Origin: Flavobacterium frigoritolerans
Lineage (GTDB): Bacteria; Bacteroidota; Bacteroidia; Flavobacteriales; Flavobacteriaceae
DNA: 64,000 nucleotides
Assembly: GCF_025847275.1 (NCBI RefSeq)
Contig: NZ_JAOZEV010000003.1
Coordinates: 310,001 to 374,000, forward strand
Direction: 5' to 3'
Below the pieces are notes generated by a model. That model was not told the DNA's origin. It did no database searches and worked only from the letters and a program-made list of their open reading frames with translations. Shown here one piece after another: positions 9,127-20,700 of this stretch (positions are counted from its first letter, which is position 1; the number at the start of each line of letters is the position of its first letter). Made by a program: the position numbers and the translations under genes.

Positions 9127-9885
9127 ATGAAAAAAATTTTATGCTTATTTAGTGCTATGAGTTTAGTACTAGCTTCTTGTTCTTCAAATGATGATAATGA
9201 ATCATCACCGATTTTATTACAAAAAATAGTTTATATAGGGGATGACGGAACTTCCTCAACTTCAGATATTACATATGATGGTAATAAAATAATTAGCATT
9301 AAAGCCCAAGACGGTTCTGTTTATAAATATATATATACAGGAAACCTAATTACAAAAATTGAAGAAATCGATGAAGATGGCGCACTTGATATTACTACTG
9401 AGTACAGTTATACTAATGGTAAACTTGTTGCTTGTATAGAGAAACAAACTGATGCTATAACTTTTTACAAAACTAAATACACTCATAATGCAGATGCTAC
9501 AGTTTCTTACGAGGAATTTAGAATAAATGCGGTAACTGGTTTAGAGACTGAGGGAGGTACTATTGGAAAATTTACATTTAATAATGGAAATTTAGTAAAA
9601 GATGAGAAATCTTATTATGGCTCGGAAAGAGTAATAACATATGAATATGATACTAAAAACGATCCTTTAAGAAATGTTTTAAATCATAATTTGTTACTCG
9701 ATGAAGATTCGAACATTAATAATCTAATTAAGGAAACTAGTACTTATAAATCTGGAGACAATACTTACATAAATACAACAACTTACACATACAAGTATGA
9801 CGTAAACAATTACCCTACAGAGAAAGTAGTAACCTATCAAGCCGGGACTTCAACGTTTACTGAAACATCTCAGTTTTTTTATTAA
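9127..9885 (+). CDS. Secreted lipoprotein of unknown function
   Basis: The 252-aa product has a clear lipoprotein signal (MKKILCLFSAMSLVLASC, Cys at residue 18) followed by an acidic linker, SSNDDNES. The rest is rich in Tyr, Thr and Asp and reads as repeated beta-hairpin units of the type DITYDGNKIISI, EYSYTNGKLV, YTHNADATVSYEEF and TYEYDTKNDPLRN. These resemble the short tyrosine-rich strand units of YD/RHS-like or DUF4595-type lipoproteins of Bacteroidota. No catalytic motif is visible. It is monocistronic, with its own promoter and terminator. Confidence 0.75.
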   Translation: MKKILCLFSAMSLVLASCSSNDDNESSPILLQKIVYIGDDGTSSTSDITYDGNKIISIKAQDGSVYKYIYTGNLITKIEEIDEDGALDITTEYSYTNGKLVACIEKQTDAITFYKTKYTHNADATVSYEEFRINAVTGLETEGGTIGKFTFNNGNLVKDEKSYYGSERVITYEYDTKNDPLRNVLNHNLLLDEDSNINNLIKETSTYKSGDNTYINTTTYTYKYDVNNYPTEKVVTYQAGTSTFTETSQFFY

Positions 9886-9976
9886 ATAAAGTTATAAATA
9901 AAAAGGCAGATAAGTGTTGATAAAACATTTTGAATATACTTATTATTAGTACATATACTATTTAACACCACTTTAT

Positions 9977-10024
9977 AAAAGACGCTGTCCGAAAATTACT
10001 TTCTGGACAGCGTCTTTTCTTTTT
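9977..10024 (+). terminator. Rho-independent terminator after the lipoprotein gene
   Basis: A perfect 14-bp stem (AAAAGACGCTGTCC at 9977-9990 with its complement at 10005-10018) encloses a 14-base loop and leads into a T-rich tract (TCTTTTTC). Confidence 0.85.
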
Positions 10025-10328
10025 CAATAATTTTTTTTATTCTTCTGCAAAAACTTCCTATACTCCTTGAATAGTTTGAAAATTAGTGCATCAAATTTAA
10101 ATGTTTTGTATGCTCCAGATTTGTTTATTTCTTACTATTAAAAAAATAGCCAATTTGCTTAATCTTAAAAATTTATTTTATTAAATAAATAATAGACTTA
10201 AAATGTAAAATTGTATTCAACTACTTTGCTTATCCTAGAATCAAAATCTCCCTATCTAAAGGCTGTAAAAACCCTTTATTTCGGAAGATTTTTAGTGTAA
10301 AAATATTATTAATTAAATATTAAAAAGC

Positions 10329-10336
10329 TAGTTTTG
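10329..10336 (+). promoter_or_regulatory. -7 promoter box at the head of the surface island
   Basis: TAGTTTTG fits TAnnTTTG and lies 24 bases before the first island gene. No convincing -33 TTG is seen. Because the next genes follow with gaps of 2-4 bases, this may drive the first four genes as one transcript. Confidence 0.5.
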
Positions 10337-10360
10337 TAGATTTTTAAATAAATCTATAGA

Positions 10361-12427
10361 ATGTTGAAGATAAAATTACTTTTATTACTACTTATTTCGT
10401 GCTCATTAGGTTATTCCCAAAGTAAAAACGCAGCTCTAATGGTAAATGCCAGAGCTCAAAAAGATAGAATATTGATTCGTTGGGCAATAAGCACACCTAG
10501 TGAATGGAAAAAAGCACATAAAAAAGGTTTTACACTTACTCGTTTTACTGTTCTAAGAGATGGTAAAATAATCCCTAAACCAGAAAAAAAAATATTAACA
10601 CCAACTCCGCTATTGCCAGAGGTTCTTGACTCTTGGATGGATTTGGCTCAAAAAGACAACTATGCAGCTATAATTGCGCAATCTATCTATGGCGAAAGCT
10701 TTGAAGTCACTGGTGCAAAAGAAGGTGAACTAGCCAAGATAGTAAGTATGTCCGAAGAACTTAATCAACGTTACACTTTTGGATTGTACGCAGCGGACAT
10801 GAGTTTTGAAGGCGCACTAAAAGCAGGTTGGGGCTTTGTAGATAACAATGTTAAAGCAAACGAGGTATATGCTTATCAAGTAGTTGTTTTTGAAACACCA
10901 AAGATAAAGTCTGCTTCTTATATGATTGGTCTGAAAGATTATGGAGCTTTACCTGCACCTACAGATTTTATAGCTGTACCTGATGATAAAAAAGTACTGC
11001 TTTCTTGGGATTATCAAACTTTCAAAAATATATATTCATCTTTTATGGTTGAAAGGTCATCAGATGGAACTACTTATGCTCCAATAGCTACTACTCCATT
11101 GGTTAACATGAACGACAAAGATGACCATCCATCTAAAACCATGTACCATATCGATACACTAAGCGTTAATGACAAAACATTTTATTACCGACTTTATGGT
11201 ATTAGCTCATTTGGAGAAAAGGGAGAAGTCACCAAACCTATCAATACAAAAGGAGTACCAGCATTAACCGTTCCTGCCCGACTACTTGACTATCGTATTA
11301 CCAATTTAAATACAGCAACTCTAGAATGGGAATTCCCTCCAGAAGAAGAAGGAACAATTCAGGGATTTGAAATTAATTTAGCCGAAAATGATAGAGGTCC
11401 TTATAAAGTAGTTTCAAAAGGGCTACTACCTATTACTGAGAGAAAACGAGAGTTAGAAACCCCTTATCCATCTAATTATTTCACTATTACAGCTGTTGGT
11501 AAGAACAATCAACGATTGACTTCCCAAAGTATGCTTATACAACCTATCGATTCCATTGCTCCAAACAAACCAATTGGGTTAGAAGGTACAATTGATAGTT
11601 TAGGAGTAGTTCACTTAAAATGGAAAGCAAATCTAGAAAAAGATTTATTAGGCTATAGAATCTTAAAAGCCAATAGCAAAGATGAAGAGTTTGTGGATAT
11701 TTATCATAAATCATATGTAGGCAATGAGTTTGTAGATAATGTGAGCATGAAGATGCTTAACAATAAAGTCTACTACCGAATTGCTGCTGAAGACAAAAGA
11801 TTTAATATTTCGGAACCATCAGACATACTTGTTCTGGAAAAACCTGATAAAATCCCACCTGCAGCTCCAATTTTTAAAGATTATGATACTAAAGACGGAA
11901 AAGTATACCTAAAATGGATTCGTAGTTATAGCGATGATGTTATTGCTTATAGTCTGAGAAGAAGAGAGAAAGGACAGATGAAATGGGAAGAAATCAAACA
12001 GATAAATGACACTATACAAGAGTTTGTTGATTCAAGAGTAGAAAACAGAAAAATGTATCAATATGCTATTCTTGCTAAAGATAAAAGCAATCTTTGGTCA
12101 TCTATAGACCATTCTACCATTACGGTAACAGTACTTGATTTTACTCCTGTAAAAATGATAATTTTCTCTCAAGGATTACCTGACAGAGAAAATAAAAAAA
12201 TCACACTGACTTGGGATTACATAAAGAACAAAGATAAAGTAGTAGGACTGAGTATCTATAAGAATAAAAAAGGTGAAGCTCCTACCTTATGGAAAGATCT
12301 TTTAGGTAATGTACTCACTCTAGAGGATCGTGATTTAAAAATAAACACCGAATACGAATACCATTTTAGTCCAACACTACAAAGCAATAGTCCTGCAAAA
12401 GTAGAAACCCTATCTATACTATATTAA
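10361..12427 (+). CDS. Secreted multi-fibronectin type III protein
   Basis: The 688-aa protein has a signal peptide (MLKIKLLLLLLISCSLGYSQ) and, from about residue 200, a series of fibronectin type III-like domains. Examples are PTDFIAVPDDKKVLLSWDY, VPARLLDYRITNLNTATLEW, IDSLGVVHLKWKANLEKDLLGYRIL and YDTKDGKVYLKWIRSYSDD. The first 180 residues are a separate domain with no family I recognise. No T9SS tail or membrane span is visible at the C-terminus, so it is probably periplasmic or surface-associated through partners. It is the first gene of a tight run (4-base gap to the SprB-like gene), which suggests it helps assemble or display the large proteins encoded next. Confidence 0.75.
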   Translation: MLKIKLLLLLLISCSLGYSQSKNAALMVNARAQKDRILIRWAISTPSEWKKAHKKGFTLTRFTVLRDGKIIPKPEKKILTPTPLLPEVLDSWMDLAQKDNYAAIIAQSIYGESFEVTGAKEGELAKIVSMSEELNQRYTFGLYAADMSFEGALKAGWGFVDNNVKANEVYAYQVVVFETPKIKSASYMIGLKDYGALPAPTDFIAVPDDKKVLLSWDYQTFKNIYSSFMVERSSDGTTYAPIATTPLVNMNDKDDHPSKTMYHIDTLSVNDKTFYYRLYGISSFGEKGEVTKPINTKGVPALTVPARLLDYRITNLNTATLEWEFPPEEEGTIQGFEINLAENDRGPYKVVSKGLLPITERKRELETPYPSNYFTITAVGKNNQRLTSQSMLIQPIDSIAPNKPIGLEGTIDSLGVVHLKWKANLEKDLLGYRILKANSKDEEFVDIYHKSYVGNEFVDNVSMKMLNNKVYYRIAAEDKRFNISEPSDILVLEKPDKIPPAAPIFKDYDTKDGKVYLKWIRSYSDDVIAYSLRRREKGQMKWEEIKQINDTIQEFVDSRVENRKMYQYAILAKDKSNLWSSIDHSTITVTVLDFTPVKMIIFSQGLPDRENKKITLTWDYIKNKDKVVGLSIYKNKKGEAPTLWKDLLGNVLTLEDRDLKINTEYEYHFSPTLQSNSPAKVETLSILY

Positions 12428-12431
12428 GCTT

Positions 12432-15400
12432 ATGAAAAAATTTTACTTATTATTATTTTTATTGGTTTCTGCTTTTAGTTTTGCTCAGATTGATTTAACT
12501 GGTGATGCTAATTACAAATTAAATATTATAGGATATCAAGGTCGGGATGGCAATGGATGTGGTGATATTGATGGATTAAAACATATAAAGGCGACTCGAC
12601 GTGATGGTAGCACTTTTTTTATATTTAATGGAAGAAAACTTTTTGAAAATGTAGACTATGAGTCTATCTACACCAAAAATAACCCCATTGTAAACTTAGA
12701 ATTTTATAAGGTTGTAAGATGGAAAAATGGGTTTGGTAATTGTGACGGTGGTCCAAATAATAATTATGATAATGTTAAAATAACTAATACTTGCTTTTCT
12801 TCCTACCAAGCTAACGCAGGAAGCTCTTTATTTCGGTTAACTGTTACATCCAAACCTAGTGTTGTAATTAATGAGTCTGCTAAAGCTTTATACCTAGACG
12901 AAACAGCAACCTTAAAAATTGCATTGCCAGACAACCTTACTACAAATCATTATAATTGGAAGTTTAGAGTAGGCAATGGACCTGCAAAAGATATACCTGC
13001 AGCTTTTAATCATAGTTCTGTTCTAAATATTAAAGGCGGAGATTTTTTAGAAGAAGGAGATTTTGGAGAGACTGTTAATGTTTGGTTAAACATGAATTGT
13101 AGTGCTGGTGAGGAACAAGCCAAAGGGTATGCTAATAGAGAAGCTTATTCACAAACCCAAGTATGTCTTAGTAAATGCGGTATTTTTCAAAATTCCTGTA
13201 AATCAGCATGTTACAGAAACACGACAAACATTTACAATGCAACTTACACCCCTAAGCTACAAGCAGAATATCAAAGTCTTAACTCGAATCCTATTTCATT
13301 CGTTTATTTAAAATCAGCTCCTAAAGTAATTTCTAAGGTTCCAACAGATGTGAGTTGTTATGATGAAAAGGATGGATCTGTAAAACTTACATTTAACAAG
13401 CCTTTATTAAAAGGAGAGGAGTTAAATTATTCTTTGCTAGTGAATAATACATCTACAATATCCGGTAATGTTACTATGGATGCAAATAATACATTTGTAA
13501 TTTCAAATTTAATTAAGGGTATCTACGTCTTTCAATTAATAGGGTTTTATGATGGTTCTAATACTCAAACTATTAGTCCTGTCCCTACCACATTCTCAAT
13601 AGAAAAGCCAACTCCTGTAGATTTTTCTTTATCATTTACAAATGTATCTTGTAATGGTGGTAAAGATGGAACAATAACTATAACAGCCTCTGGTGGGATT
13701 AAAGAAGGATATCAATACTCCACCGATGATGGTGCTAATTGGATTCCTTTCGATAATCCTAAAAGCAATACCCAAATTGTTTACGGTTTATATCCTGTCT
13801 CAGGTACATCAATTGTTTATAATGTAAAAGTAAGAGATGGAAATTCATGTGTTGCTAAAATTCAATCTATAGTAGCAGAAGAAATCATGTTAGGACGTGA
13901 GAAGTCAATACCAACTACAATTACACAACCAACAACTCCAGTAACTTTCCTTAGTAAATCATCAACAGAACCCACTTTCAAAGGTGGTTCTAATGGAAAA
14001 ATTACAGTTTCTGTTACAGGTGGAACACCAATTAAAGGCAGCTCTTATACCTTTCAATGGAAAGACAATCGAGGTAACGAAATAGATTCAAATAAAAGTA
14101 CTACTCAATTTAGTAATGGTACTTATGCTATTACATTAAATAATATTCCAGCGGGAACTTATACTTTAAATGTTCAGGATAGTAATTATAATTATGCTAC
14201 TGCAACGAATAAAACTGGTTGTAATCTCGTGCCAACCCTAAGCATAACGCTAGGCGAACCTGATGCACTTGTTGTGAAAATAAAAGTTGAGAGATCTATT
14301 TCATGTAATAGCACAAACCAGTTCGGAAATGATGATGATTTTAATCCTCAAGATGGACAACGAGATGAATCACAAGATGCTACATTAGTTGCAGATGTTG
14401 AAGGTGGAGTTCCCTATAAAGGAATCGAAAATGGAGGTTTACCCTATCAATATATCTGGTCTAAACTAAATACTATATCCAATCAATGGGAAGTCTTAAA
14501 TAATGCAACAGGAATAAAAGCTGAGAACCTTTCAAAAGGAAGCTACTCTTTAAATGTAATTGATAAAAATGGAATAACTCAGGGTACTTATGTCAATAAT
14601 GCGCTGGAAACAGCCAATCCCGCCATTGAGCAACTCGTAGAACCTACTAAATTAGAACTAACATTTGAGTCCGGAAATGTTTCTTGTCACTCAGGAAATA
14701 ACGGGTGGGCTACTGCAAAAGTTAGTGGTGGAACCCCAAAAACTGATGGTTCATATACATACGACTGGTATAATGTAGAAGATGGCATCATTGATAAAAA
14801 CAAACTGACAGGATTAAATCTGGGGACTTATTCTGTGACAGTTACAGATAGTAAAGGATGTATCATACAAGGAAAAATTACAATAGAAGAACCACAAACT
14901 GCCGTTGCTTTAAAATATAAAGAAAATGAAACAATCAGCCCTACTTTTCATGGAGCTACCAATGGTAAAATTGTGGCAGAAATAACTGGAGGAACCCCAA
15001 ATACAACTGGTGAGGCATACTTCTACAAATGGACCAACAAAAAAGGAGATATCCAAACAGCAACTGGTCAACTCATTAACGGTACTTACACCATTACTCT
15101 GGATGGCATTCCTGCTGATGATTATTTTTTAACGGTTTGGGATAAAAACTACAATACGATTACAAATCAAGTAATGAATTGTTCTATCATAAATTCCAAA
15201 GTTTCATTAAGCGAACCAGATCCACTTGTAGTAACATTCGAAATCAAACAAACCATTTCATGTAATGCGAGCAATGAGTTTGGAAATGATAAAGATACCA
15301 CTCCAAGTGATGGTCAAAGAGACGAATCGCAAGACGGAATCCTAATCGCACATGTGAAAGGTGGAACACCGCTTACTCCTACTGCTAATAATGGATTATC

Positions 15401-17735
15401 TTACTATTTTTATTGGAAAAAGCAACAAGCAGATGGGACTTGGATTACTTGGAATGAAAATGATGAAACTGCCGAAAATCTTTCGCATGGAAATTATGCG
15501 TTGAATGTAAAAGACAGAAACGGAATCATGTTGGGAACTTACGCAAACAATACATTGGTAACTCCAATAGATGCGACCCAATTTATGCAAGAACCACCAA
15601 AACTAATGGTAACATTTACTAAAGGAGATGTTTTTTGTAAAGGCGGAAATGATGGTTGGGCAACAGCCAATGTAACTGGAGGAACTGCTCCATACGACTA
15701 CGAATGGTCTAATGGAGAAACTATTTCCGAAAATACTATTTTAAGTGTAGGTGCTTATTTAGTTAAAATCATTGATGCAAAAGGATGTACTACTCAAAGA
15801 AGTATCAAAATAGGAGAACCTCTTGAGCCAATTACGTTAGATTATACCGAGATTACAAATCCTAGCTTTTATAAAGCTACCAACGGAAGAATTGTAGTAG
15901 AGGTTAAAGGCGGAACAATTTTCCCTGATAATACCTATTGGTACCAATGGAAAAACAGCAAAGGAATTACTCAAACGACAACTACAGTACAATTTAACAA
16001 TGGAATTTATACCATTACCTTAACTGATCTTCCTGAAGACACCTATACATTAACCGTTCGTGATGCAAATTATAATCCAGCCACAAATAAAATTGGTTGC
16101 ACAGTCATAAACTCAAGTACTACACTTGAACAACCAGCCCCACTAGTTGTAACTTTCGAAGTACAACGTACAATCTCTTGTAATGTATCCAATACTTTTG
16201 GAAATGAATCGGATATAAATCCAGCTGATGGGCAACGTGACGAATCACAAGACGGAATTCTTATCGCTCATGTAACTGGTGGAATACCATTAGCCGCTGA
16301 TAAAAATAATGGATTGCCTTATTTTTATACCTGGAAAAAACAACTTGCTGATGGAAGTTGGATGTTATGGAATGACCAAGATGAAACAGCTGAGAATATT
16401 TCGCATGGTACCTATGCTTTAAATATTGAAGATGCCAACGGTACAAAACTGGGAACTTATGTAAATAATATATTGACTAAGGAAATTGATGTTACACAAT
16501 TTATGCCTGAGCCATCAAAATTAGGGTTGACATTTACAAAACTCGATGTTGGCTGTACTACAGGAAATGATGGATGGGCCGAAGCTATCGTTACAGGAGG
16601 AACAGCTCCTTATACCTACCAGTGGACCAATGAGGCTACTACTACAAGAATAGAGAATTTAACATCCAATAATTATTTTGTAATTGTAACCGATGCCAAA
16701 GGTTGTATTATACAAGGTAGTGTCTTCGTAGGTGATCCAAATGGTGTGTTTACTACAGAAACAATCAAAAACCCAACCTGTTTTCAAGGTAATGATGGTT
16801 CTATTAATCTGGATGTAACTGGAGGAAATTTGCCATATCAATACCACTGGAATACTGGAGCAACAACCAAAGACATTGATAATCTTGTAGCGGGTAATTA
16901 TGAAGTTACCGTTACCTGTCCATATTGTTGTGTATACAAAAAGAGTTTTACATTAAAAGCCCCTGACCCTATTATTGTAAATATAGGCCCAGACAGAACT
17001 TTATGCAATGAACAAAGCTTAGATTTAGATGCGTCTATTGCTGATCTAAATGCACAATACAGCTGGACTGCTACTAATGGATTTAAATCTAATTCCCCTA
17101 CAGTTAATGTAACCAAAGCAGGAACCTATCATGTAAAAGTGACTTCGTCTTTAGGATGTATTGGAGAAGACTCAATTGAAATCACTACTAATAAAGTAGC
17201 TATTGGTTCGGAGTTCTTACTTAGTTCTCAAGCTTACTTAGATGAAGAAGTTATTCTAGTAAATACATCAGAACCTTTTGGAGAAAACACAAAATGGATG
17301 ATTCCTAATGGTGTTGCAATTGTTGATAAAAAAGAAAAATTCATCACTTTGAAATTTAATGCCATTGGAACTTATACTATAGGTTTGAAACAAACACAAG
17401 GTGATTGTTATGCCATGTACTCTAAAAACATTACAGTAGAACAACGAAGTACTTTACCGAATGTAGATACTAAAAACTCCAAATTCATTACCGACTTTAT
17501 CGTAACTCCAAATCCTAGCGATGGTAATTTTAAAACAATTATCAATATGGAAGATATTGGGCCTGTTAATCTGAGATTGTTCTCATATAACGGACAATAT
17601 TCACTGATTCAAAAAAAGGAATCTGGTAAGAAAAGCTATAGCATCGATTTTAATGTAAAACTAGCTGCTGGAATTTATGTCATTGTATTGGAAACGGCTC
17701 AACAAACCCTTGTTAAAAAAATTATCATCAACTAA
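12432..17735 (+). CDS. SprB-repeat adhesin with T9SS type A sorting tail
   Basis: This 1767-aa protein has a signal peptide (residues 1-18), an N-terminal domain of about 280 residues with several cysteines, then many SprB-type repeats, recognisable by VSCNGGKDGTITITASGG, VSCHSGNNGWATAKVSGG and PTCFQGNDGSINLDVTGG. Its last 80 residues carry VTPNPSDGNFKTIINM and end LVKKIIIN, the type A sorting domain of the type IX secretion system. It should therefore be exported through T9SS and held at the cell surface. SprB itself is the mobile adhesin of gliding flavobacteria, but this protein is much shorter. A block of roughly 310 residues is repeated three times in the middle. The gap to the toxin gene is 2 bases. 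Confidence 0.88.
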   Translation: MKKFYLLLFLLVSAFSFAQIDLTGDANYKLNIIGYQGRDGNGCGDIDGLKHIKATRRDGSTFFIFNGRKLFENVDYESIYTKNNPIVNLEFYKVVRWKNGFGNCDGGPNNNYDNVKITNTCFSSYQANAGSSLFRLTVTSKPSVVINESAKALYLDETATLKIALPDNLTTNHYNWKFRVGNGPAKDIPAAFNHSSVLNIKGGDFLEEGDFGETVNVWLNMNCSAGEEQAKGYANREAYSQTQVCLSKCGIFQNSCKSACYRNTTNIYNATYTPKLQAEYQSLNSNPISFVYLKSAPKVISKVPTDVSCYDEKDGSVKLTFNKPLLKGEELNYSLLVNNTSTISGNVTMDANNTFVISNLIKGIYVFQLIGFYDGSNTQTISPVPTTFSIEKPTPVDFSLSFTNVSCNGGKDGTITITASGGIKEGYQYSTDDGANWIPFDNPKSNTQIVYGLYPVSGTSIVYNVKVRDGNSCVAKIQSIVAEEIMLGREKSIPTTITQPTTPVTFLSKSSTEPTFKGGSNGKITVSVTGGTPIKGSSYTFQWKDNRGNEIDSNKSTTQFSNGTYAITLNNIPAGTYTLNVQDSNYNYATATNKTGCNLVPTLSITLGEPDALVVKIKVERSISCNSTNQFGNDDDFNPQDGQRDESQDATLVADVEGGVPYKGIENGGLPYQYIWSKLNTISNQWEVLNNATGIKAENLSKGSYSLNVIDKNGITQGTYVNNALETANPAIEQLVEPTKLELTFESGNVSCHSGNNGWATAKVSGGTPKTDGSYTYDWYNVEDGIIDKNKLTGLNLGTYSVTVTDSKGCIIQGKITIEEPQTAVALKYKENETISPTFHGATNGKIVAEITGGTPNTTGEAYFYKWTNKKGDIQTATGQLINGTYTITLDGIPADDYFLTVWDKNYNTITNQVMNCSIINSKVSLSEPDPLVVTFEIKQTISCNASNEFGNDKDTTPSDGQRDESQDGILIAHVKGGTPLTPTANNGLSYYFYWKKQQADGTWITWNENDETAENLSHGNYALNVKDRNGIMLGTYANNTLVTPIDATQFMQEPPKLMVTFTKGDVFCKGGNDGWATANVTGGTAPYDYEWSNGETISENTILSVGAYLVKIIDAKGCTTQRSIKIGEPLEPITLDYTEITNPSFYKATNGRIVVEVKGGTIFPDNTYWYQWKNSKGITQTTTTVQFNNGIYTITLTDLPEDTYTLTVRDANYNPATNKIGCTVINSSTTLEQPAPLVVTFEVQRTISCNVSNTFGNESDINPADGQRDESQDGILIAHVTGGIPLAADKNNGLPYFYTWKKQLADGSWMLWNDQDETAENISHGTYALNIEDANGTKLGTYVNNILTKEIDVTQFMPEPSKLGLTFTKLDVGCTTGNDGWAEAIVTGGTAPYTYQWTNEATTTRIENLTSNNYFVIVTDAKGCIIQGSVFVGDPNGVFTTETIKNPTCFQGNDGSINLDVTGGNLPYQYHWNTGATTKDIDNLVAGNYEVTVTCPYCCVYKKSFTLKAPDPIIVNIGPDRTLCNEQSLDLDASIADLNAQYSWTATNGFKSNSPTVNVTKAGTYHVKVTSSLGCIGEDSIEITTNKVAIGSEFLLSSQAYLDEEVILVNTSEPFGENTKWMIPNGVAIVDKKEKFITLKFNAIGTYTIGLKQTQGDCYAMYSKNITVEQRSTLPNVDTKNSKFITDFIVTPNPSDGNFKTIINMEDIGPVNLRLFSYNGQYSLIQKKESGKKSYSIDFNVKLAAGIYVIVLETAQQTLVKKIIIN
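13966..16740 (+). repeat. Three tandem copies of a ~310-residue adhesin block
   Basis: Inside the adhesin gene, blocks starting near 13966, 14937 and 15857 each encode the same order of modules. First comes a unit like PTFxxxTNGKIxxEIxGG, then one with an acidic loop (FGNDKDTTPSDGQRDESQD in copy two), then a SprB unit (GNDGWATANVTGG in copy two). The DGQRDESQD core is unchanged in all three copies. The acidic loop, rich in Asp, Asn and Glu at alternate positions, could bind calcium; that is an inference. Confidence 0.75.
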
Positions 17736-17737
17736 AA

Positions 17738-20700
17738 ATGAAAAAACTTTTTAAAAATATATTCCTATTTCTTGCATTTTTACTTTGGAGTTTAGATGGT
17801 AGTGCTCAGTTGTACCCTGTACAACTAACCCCTATTTTTAATAGTCCGTATAGTGTCAAGATATCCGATTATGCCACTAGCATGGAAACAAAGATGCAGT
17901 TGCTAATTCATCCTACAGATATTTCTATATCACAAAGACAAGTGCGCTTAAAATTGTATATACAAGGTAATGGTATCAACATACAAACTAGCGATTATGT
18001 ACAAGGACAAAGACCAATTTTTATTAATGGAGGTGAATTACAAACACTGACAAATATCGATATTTCGGCTCTTTTCAGACTGGAAAATATGCAAGGCATT
18101 ACAGCTTTGCAATATGCAAATCCGTTGCCTGAAGGAATGTATAGTTTTTGCTTTGAAATGTATGATTTTATTACCAATCAAAAAATTTCTCAAAAGAGCT
18201 GTGCCAGTTTGTATTTAATCCTAAACGACCCTCCCCTACTTAATACCCCGCAACGTAACGAGCAAATTGCAGCAACCGAGTTCCCAAATATTCTGTTTAC
18301 TTGGACACCACGCCAAATAAATGCAACGAATGTTTCATATAAATATGAACTGAAACAAATTACAGATCCTAATATAGACCCGCAGTTTGGGTTTATGATG
18401 GTGCCGCTTTTACACGAAGAAACGCTATTTGGTACTGCTTTGTTGTACAATCTGGCTATGCCTACTCTTACTCCTGGTATGCGCTATGCTTGGAGAGTAA
18501 AGGCTATTTCTACAACGGGACTATCTGAAAATGCAGTATTTAAAAATGATGGATATAGTGAGATATTCTCATTTAAATATACTGGACAATGTTTAGCTCC
18601 GACCTTTCCTTTAAGTGAAGCACAAGGACCGCAAAATGTTAGAATAACCTGGCAAGGTGTTCCTCAACATACCCGATACCAAATACAATATAAAAAACAA
18701 GGCGTTACCAATGCCCGATGGTTCTCAGCAAATAGCCTTAATACCCAGAGTTTACTTAGTAATCTAGAACCTGGTGTTACCTATGAATTTAGAGTTGGTT
18801 CCAGTTGTGACCCTGTGATGGATGGAATACAATCGTTTACATATTCTAGTATCAATACTTTTACAACACCTACTCAAACCAATGGAGTACCTGCCTACAA
18901 TTGTGGAATTACACCGAACATATCGATAAAAAACCAAAACCCTATTACCAATCTTATTGAGAGCGAAACCTTTACAGCAGGAGACTTTCCTGTGAAAATT
19001 GTGGAGCTAAGAGGCAAAAGCCCTTACTCAGGAAAAGGTTATATAATAGTACCATATCTTGGAGAAACAAAAATTGCGGTAACTTTTGATAACATTTTCA
19101 TTAATACCGATTATCAGTTAATTGGTGGAATTGTAGAAACTAGCTATGACCCTACAGAAAAGAACATTGTTGATCCGAAAGACATTGTTAATGATATAAC
19201 CGATTTAATAGATAGTTTATCTAATGCAATAGATGGTCTTAAAGATATACTAAGCAAAGACAAAATTGATAATCTAGAAGAGATCAATAAAAACTGGACA
19301 GAATATGCTGAGACTATTGACAAAAACACACAATTACTTGTTGAAAGAGGTAATCTTCCGCAAAATATAAAAGACGAGATAACTAAAACATCGGGGAATA
19401 CATTTTTAGTTTCAAATGATAAAGCAAGACCACCAACTCTTGAAGATTTTCCAGAAGCAAAAAAAGAGGTAGCGACTATAGATAATATTGTAAAAAGCAT
19501 TAAGGAAACTGAAGACGGTTTAAAAAATTTAGTCGCCATTTTAAAAAATCTAGACACAGATGCTTTTATAAAGTGCAAACAATGTGAAGAACAAAAAACA
19601 GAAAAATTAGGAGGTTTTGATGGCTCAAGTGGAGGTATACGTACTTTTTCCTACTACAAAAAAGCATATGTCTGCTTAATAGCATCACTAAAAGAAGGTA
19701 AAGAAATAAGTGTTTTAACGGATAACTTATCAGCTGCTGACAAAACGATAAAAGCTACTCCAGAAATTGCTGATTTGGTTGAGGCAACAAAAACAGCTTT
19801 TAATAATAAACAGGATATATTGGCTGTTATTGGTATTAACAACGAACTCGTTTCCTGCGAGGTCATTTATCCTTTCAGTAAAGAAGTTTGTGGTGGTAAA
19901 TATGTCGTAGATAACAAAATGCTTTTAGATGTTAGCAAAGAACTTGAGAAATGTTATTACTCTGATTATGAACCAAAACTTATTGCTGGAGTCTTAAAAG
20001 AAATAAGCAAAAGCTCAAGAAACAATCAAGGCATTGAATTCATTAAAGGTGGAAAAGTTTATAAACTAAACGGAAAAGGTGAAGTAGAATTAGTTAAGAA
20101 TCCTTTAACTGATGAGGACATTAGAAATGGAAAATGGACGGATGGAACGGTTGATGTCAAAATTAGGGTAGCTCAAAGCAAGGATGGAATATTTCAATAT
20201 CAGGCTGTAGGAATTAGAAATAATCTGGCTGTAACAAATGGTAAAACAGCTAATCTTAAATATCTTTCAGCACATATTGAAAATCAAGGAAATGCCTTTT
20301 TTCAAAAGTACAAAGTTAACCAAGCAGATTTAACACCCGCAAAAGCAGGTGTGAATTTGAATAAAGACAATGAAGTTTTTGCTGATGGAAAGAAAATAGC
20401 GTTAGATAATAATGCATCGTTTTTTAAAATTTCATCCGAAGGAATTGGGCTTTTAAATACCTTCCTCCAAACTGCTTTAGTAGAAGAACCAACTTATTTA
20501 GCTAGTACCGAAAACAGTGCAACTATTCATGCACCTGGACTTGTAACAGGAACTGTAGAAAGCGGAGCAACAGTTGTGACAGATATTACAAGCCTTTGTT
20601 CAATGGTTTATGATTTATCTACAGATGAGAAAACGAGGACTGAGATGTATACAGGACTTGTTAAGTTAAAAGATGAAGTAAAAGATGATCCTTCTGGAGT

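Larger units (their letters stand above)
9886..10360. other. 475-base intergenic region with terminator and operon promoter
   Basis: It contains the terminator at 9977-10018 and a promoter box at 10329-10336. The AT-rich stretch between them shows no open reading frame or other structure that I can support. It marks the left edge of the surface-protein island. Confidence 0.6.

Noticed and set aside
19144-19578. 144-aa minus-strand ORF inside the toxin gene
   Set aside because: It lies fully antisense to a convincing coding region, has Ser/Phe-rich shadow composition and no homology signal.
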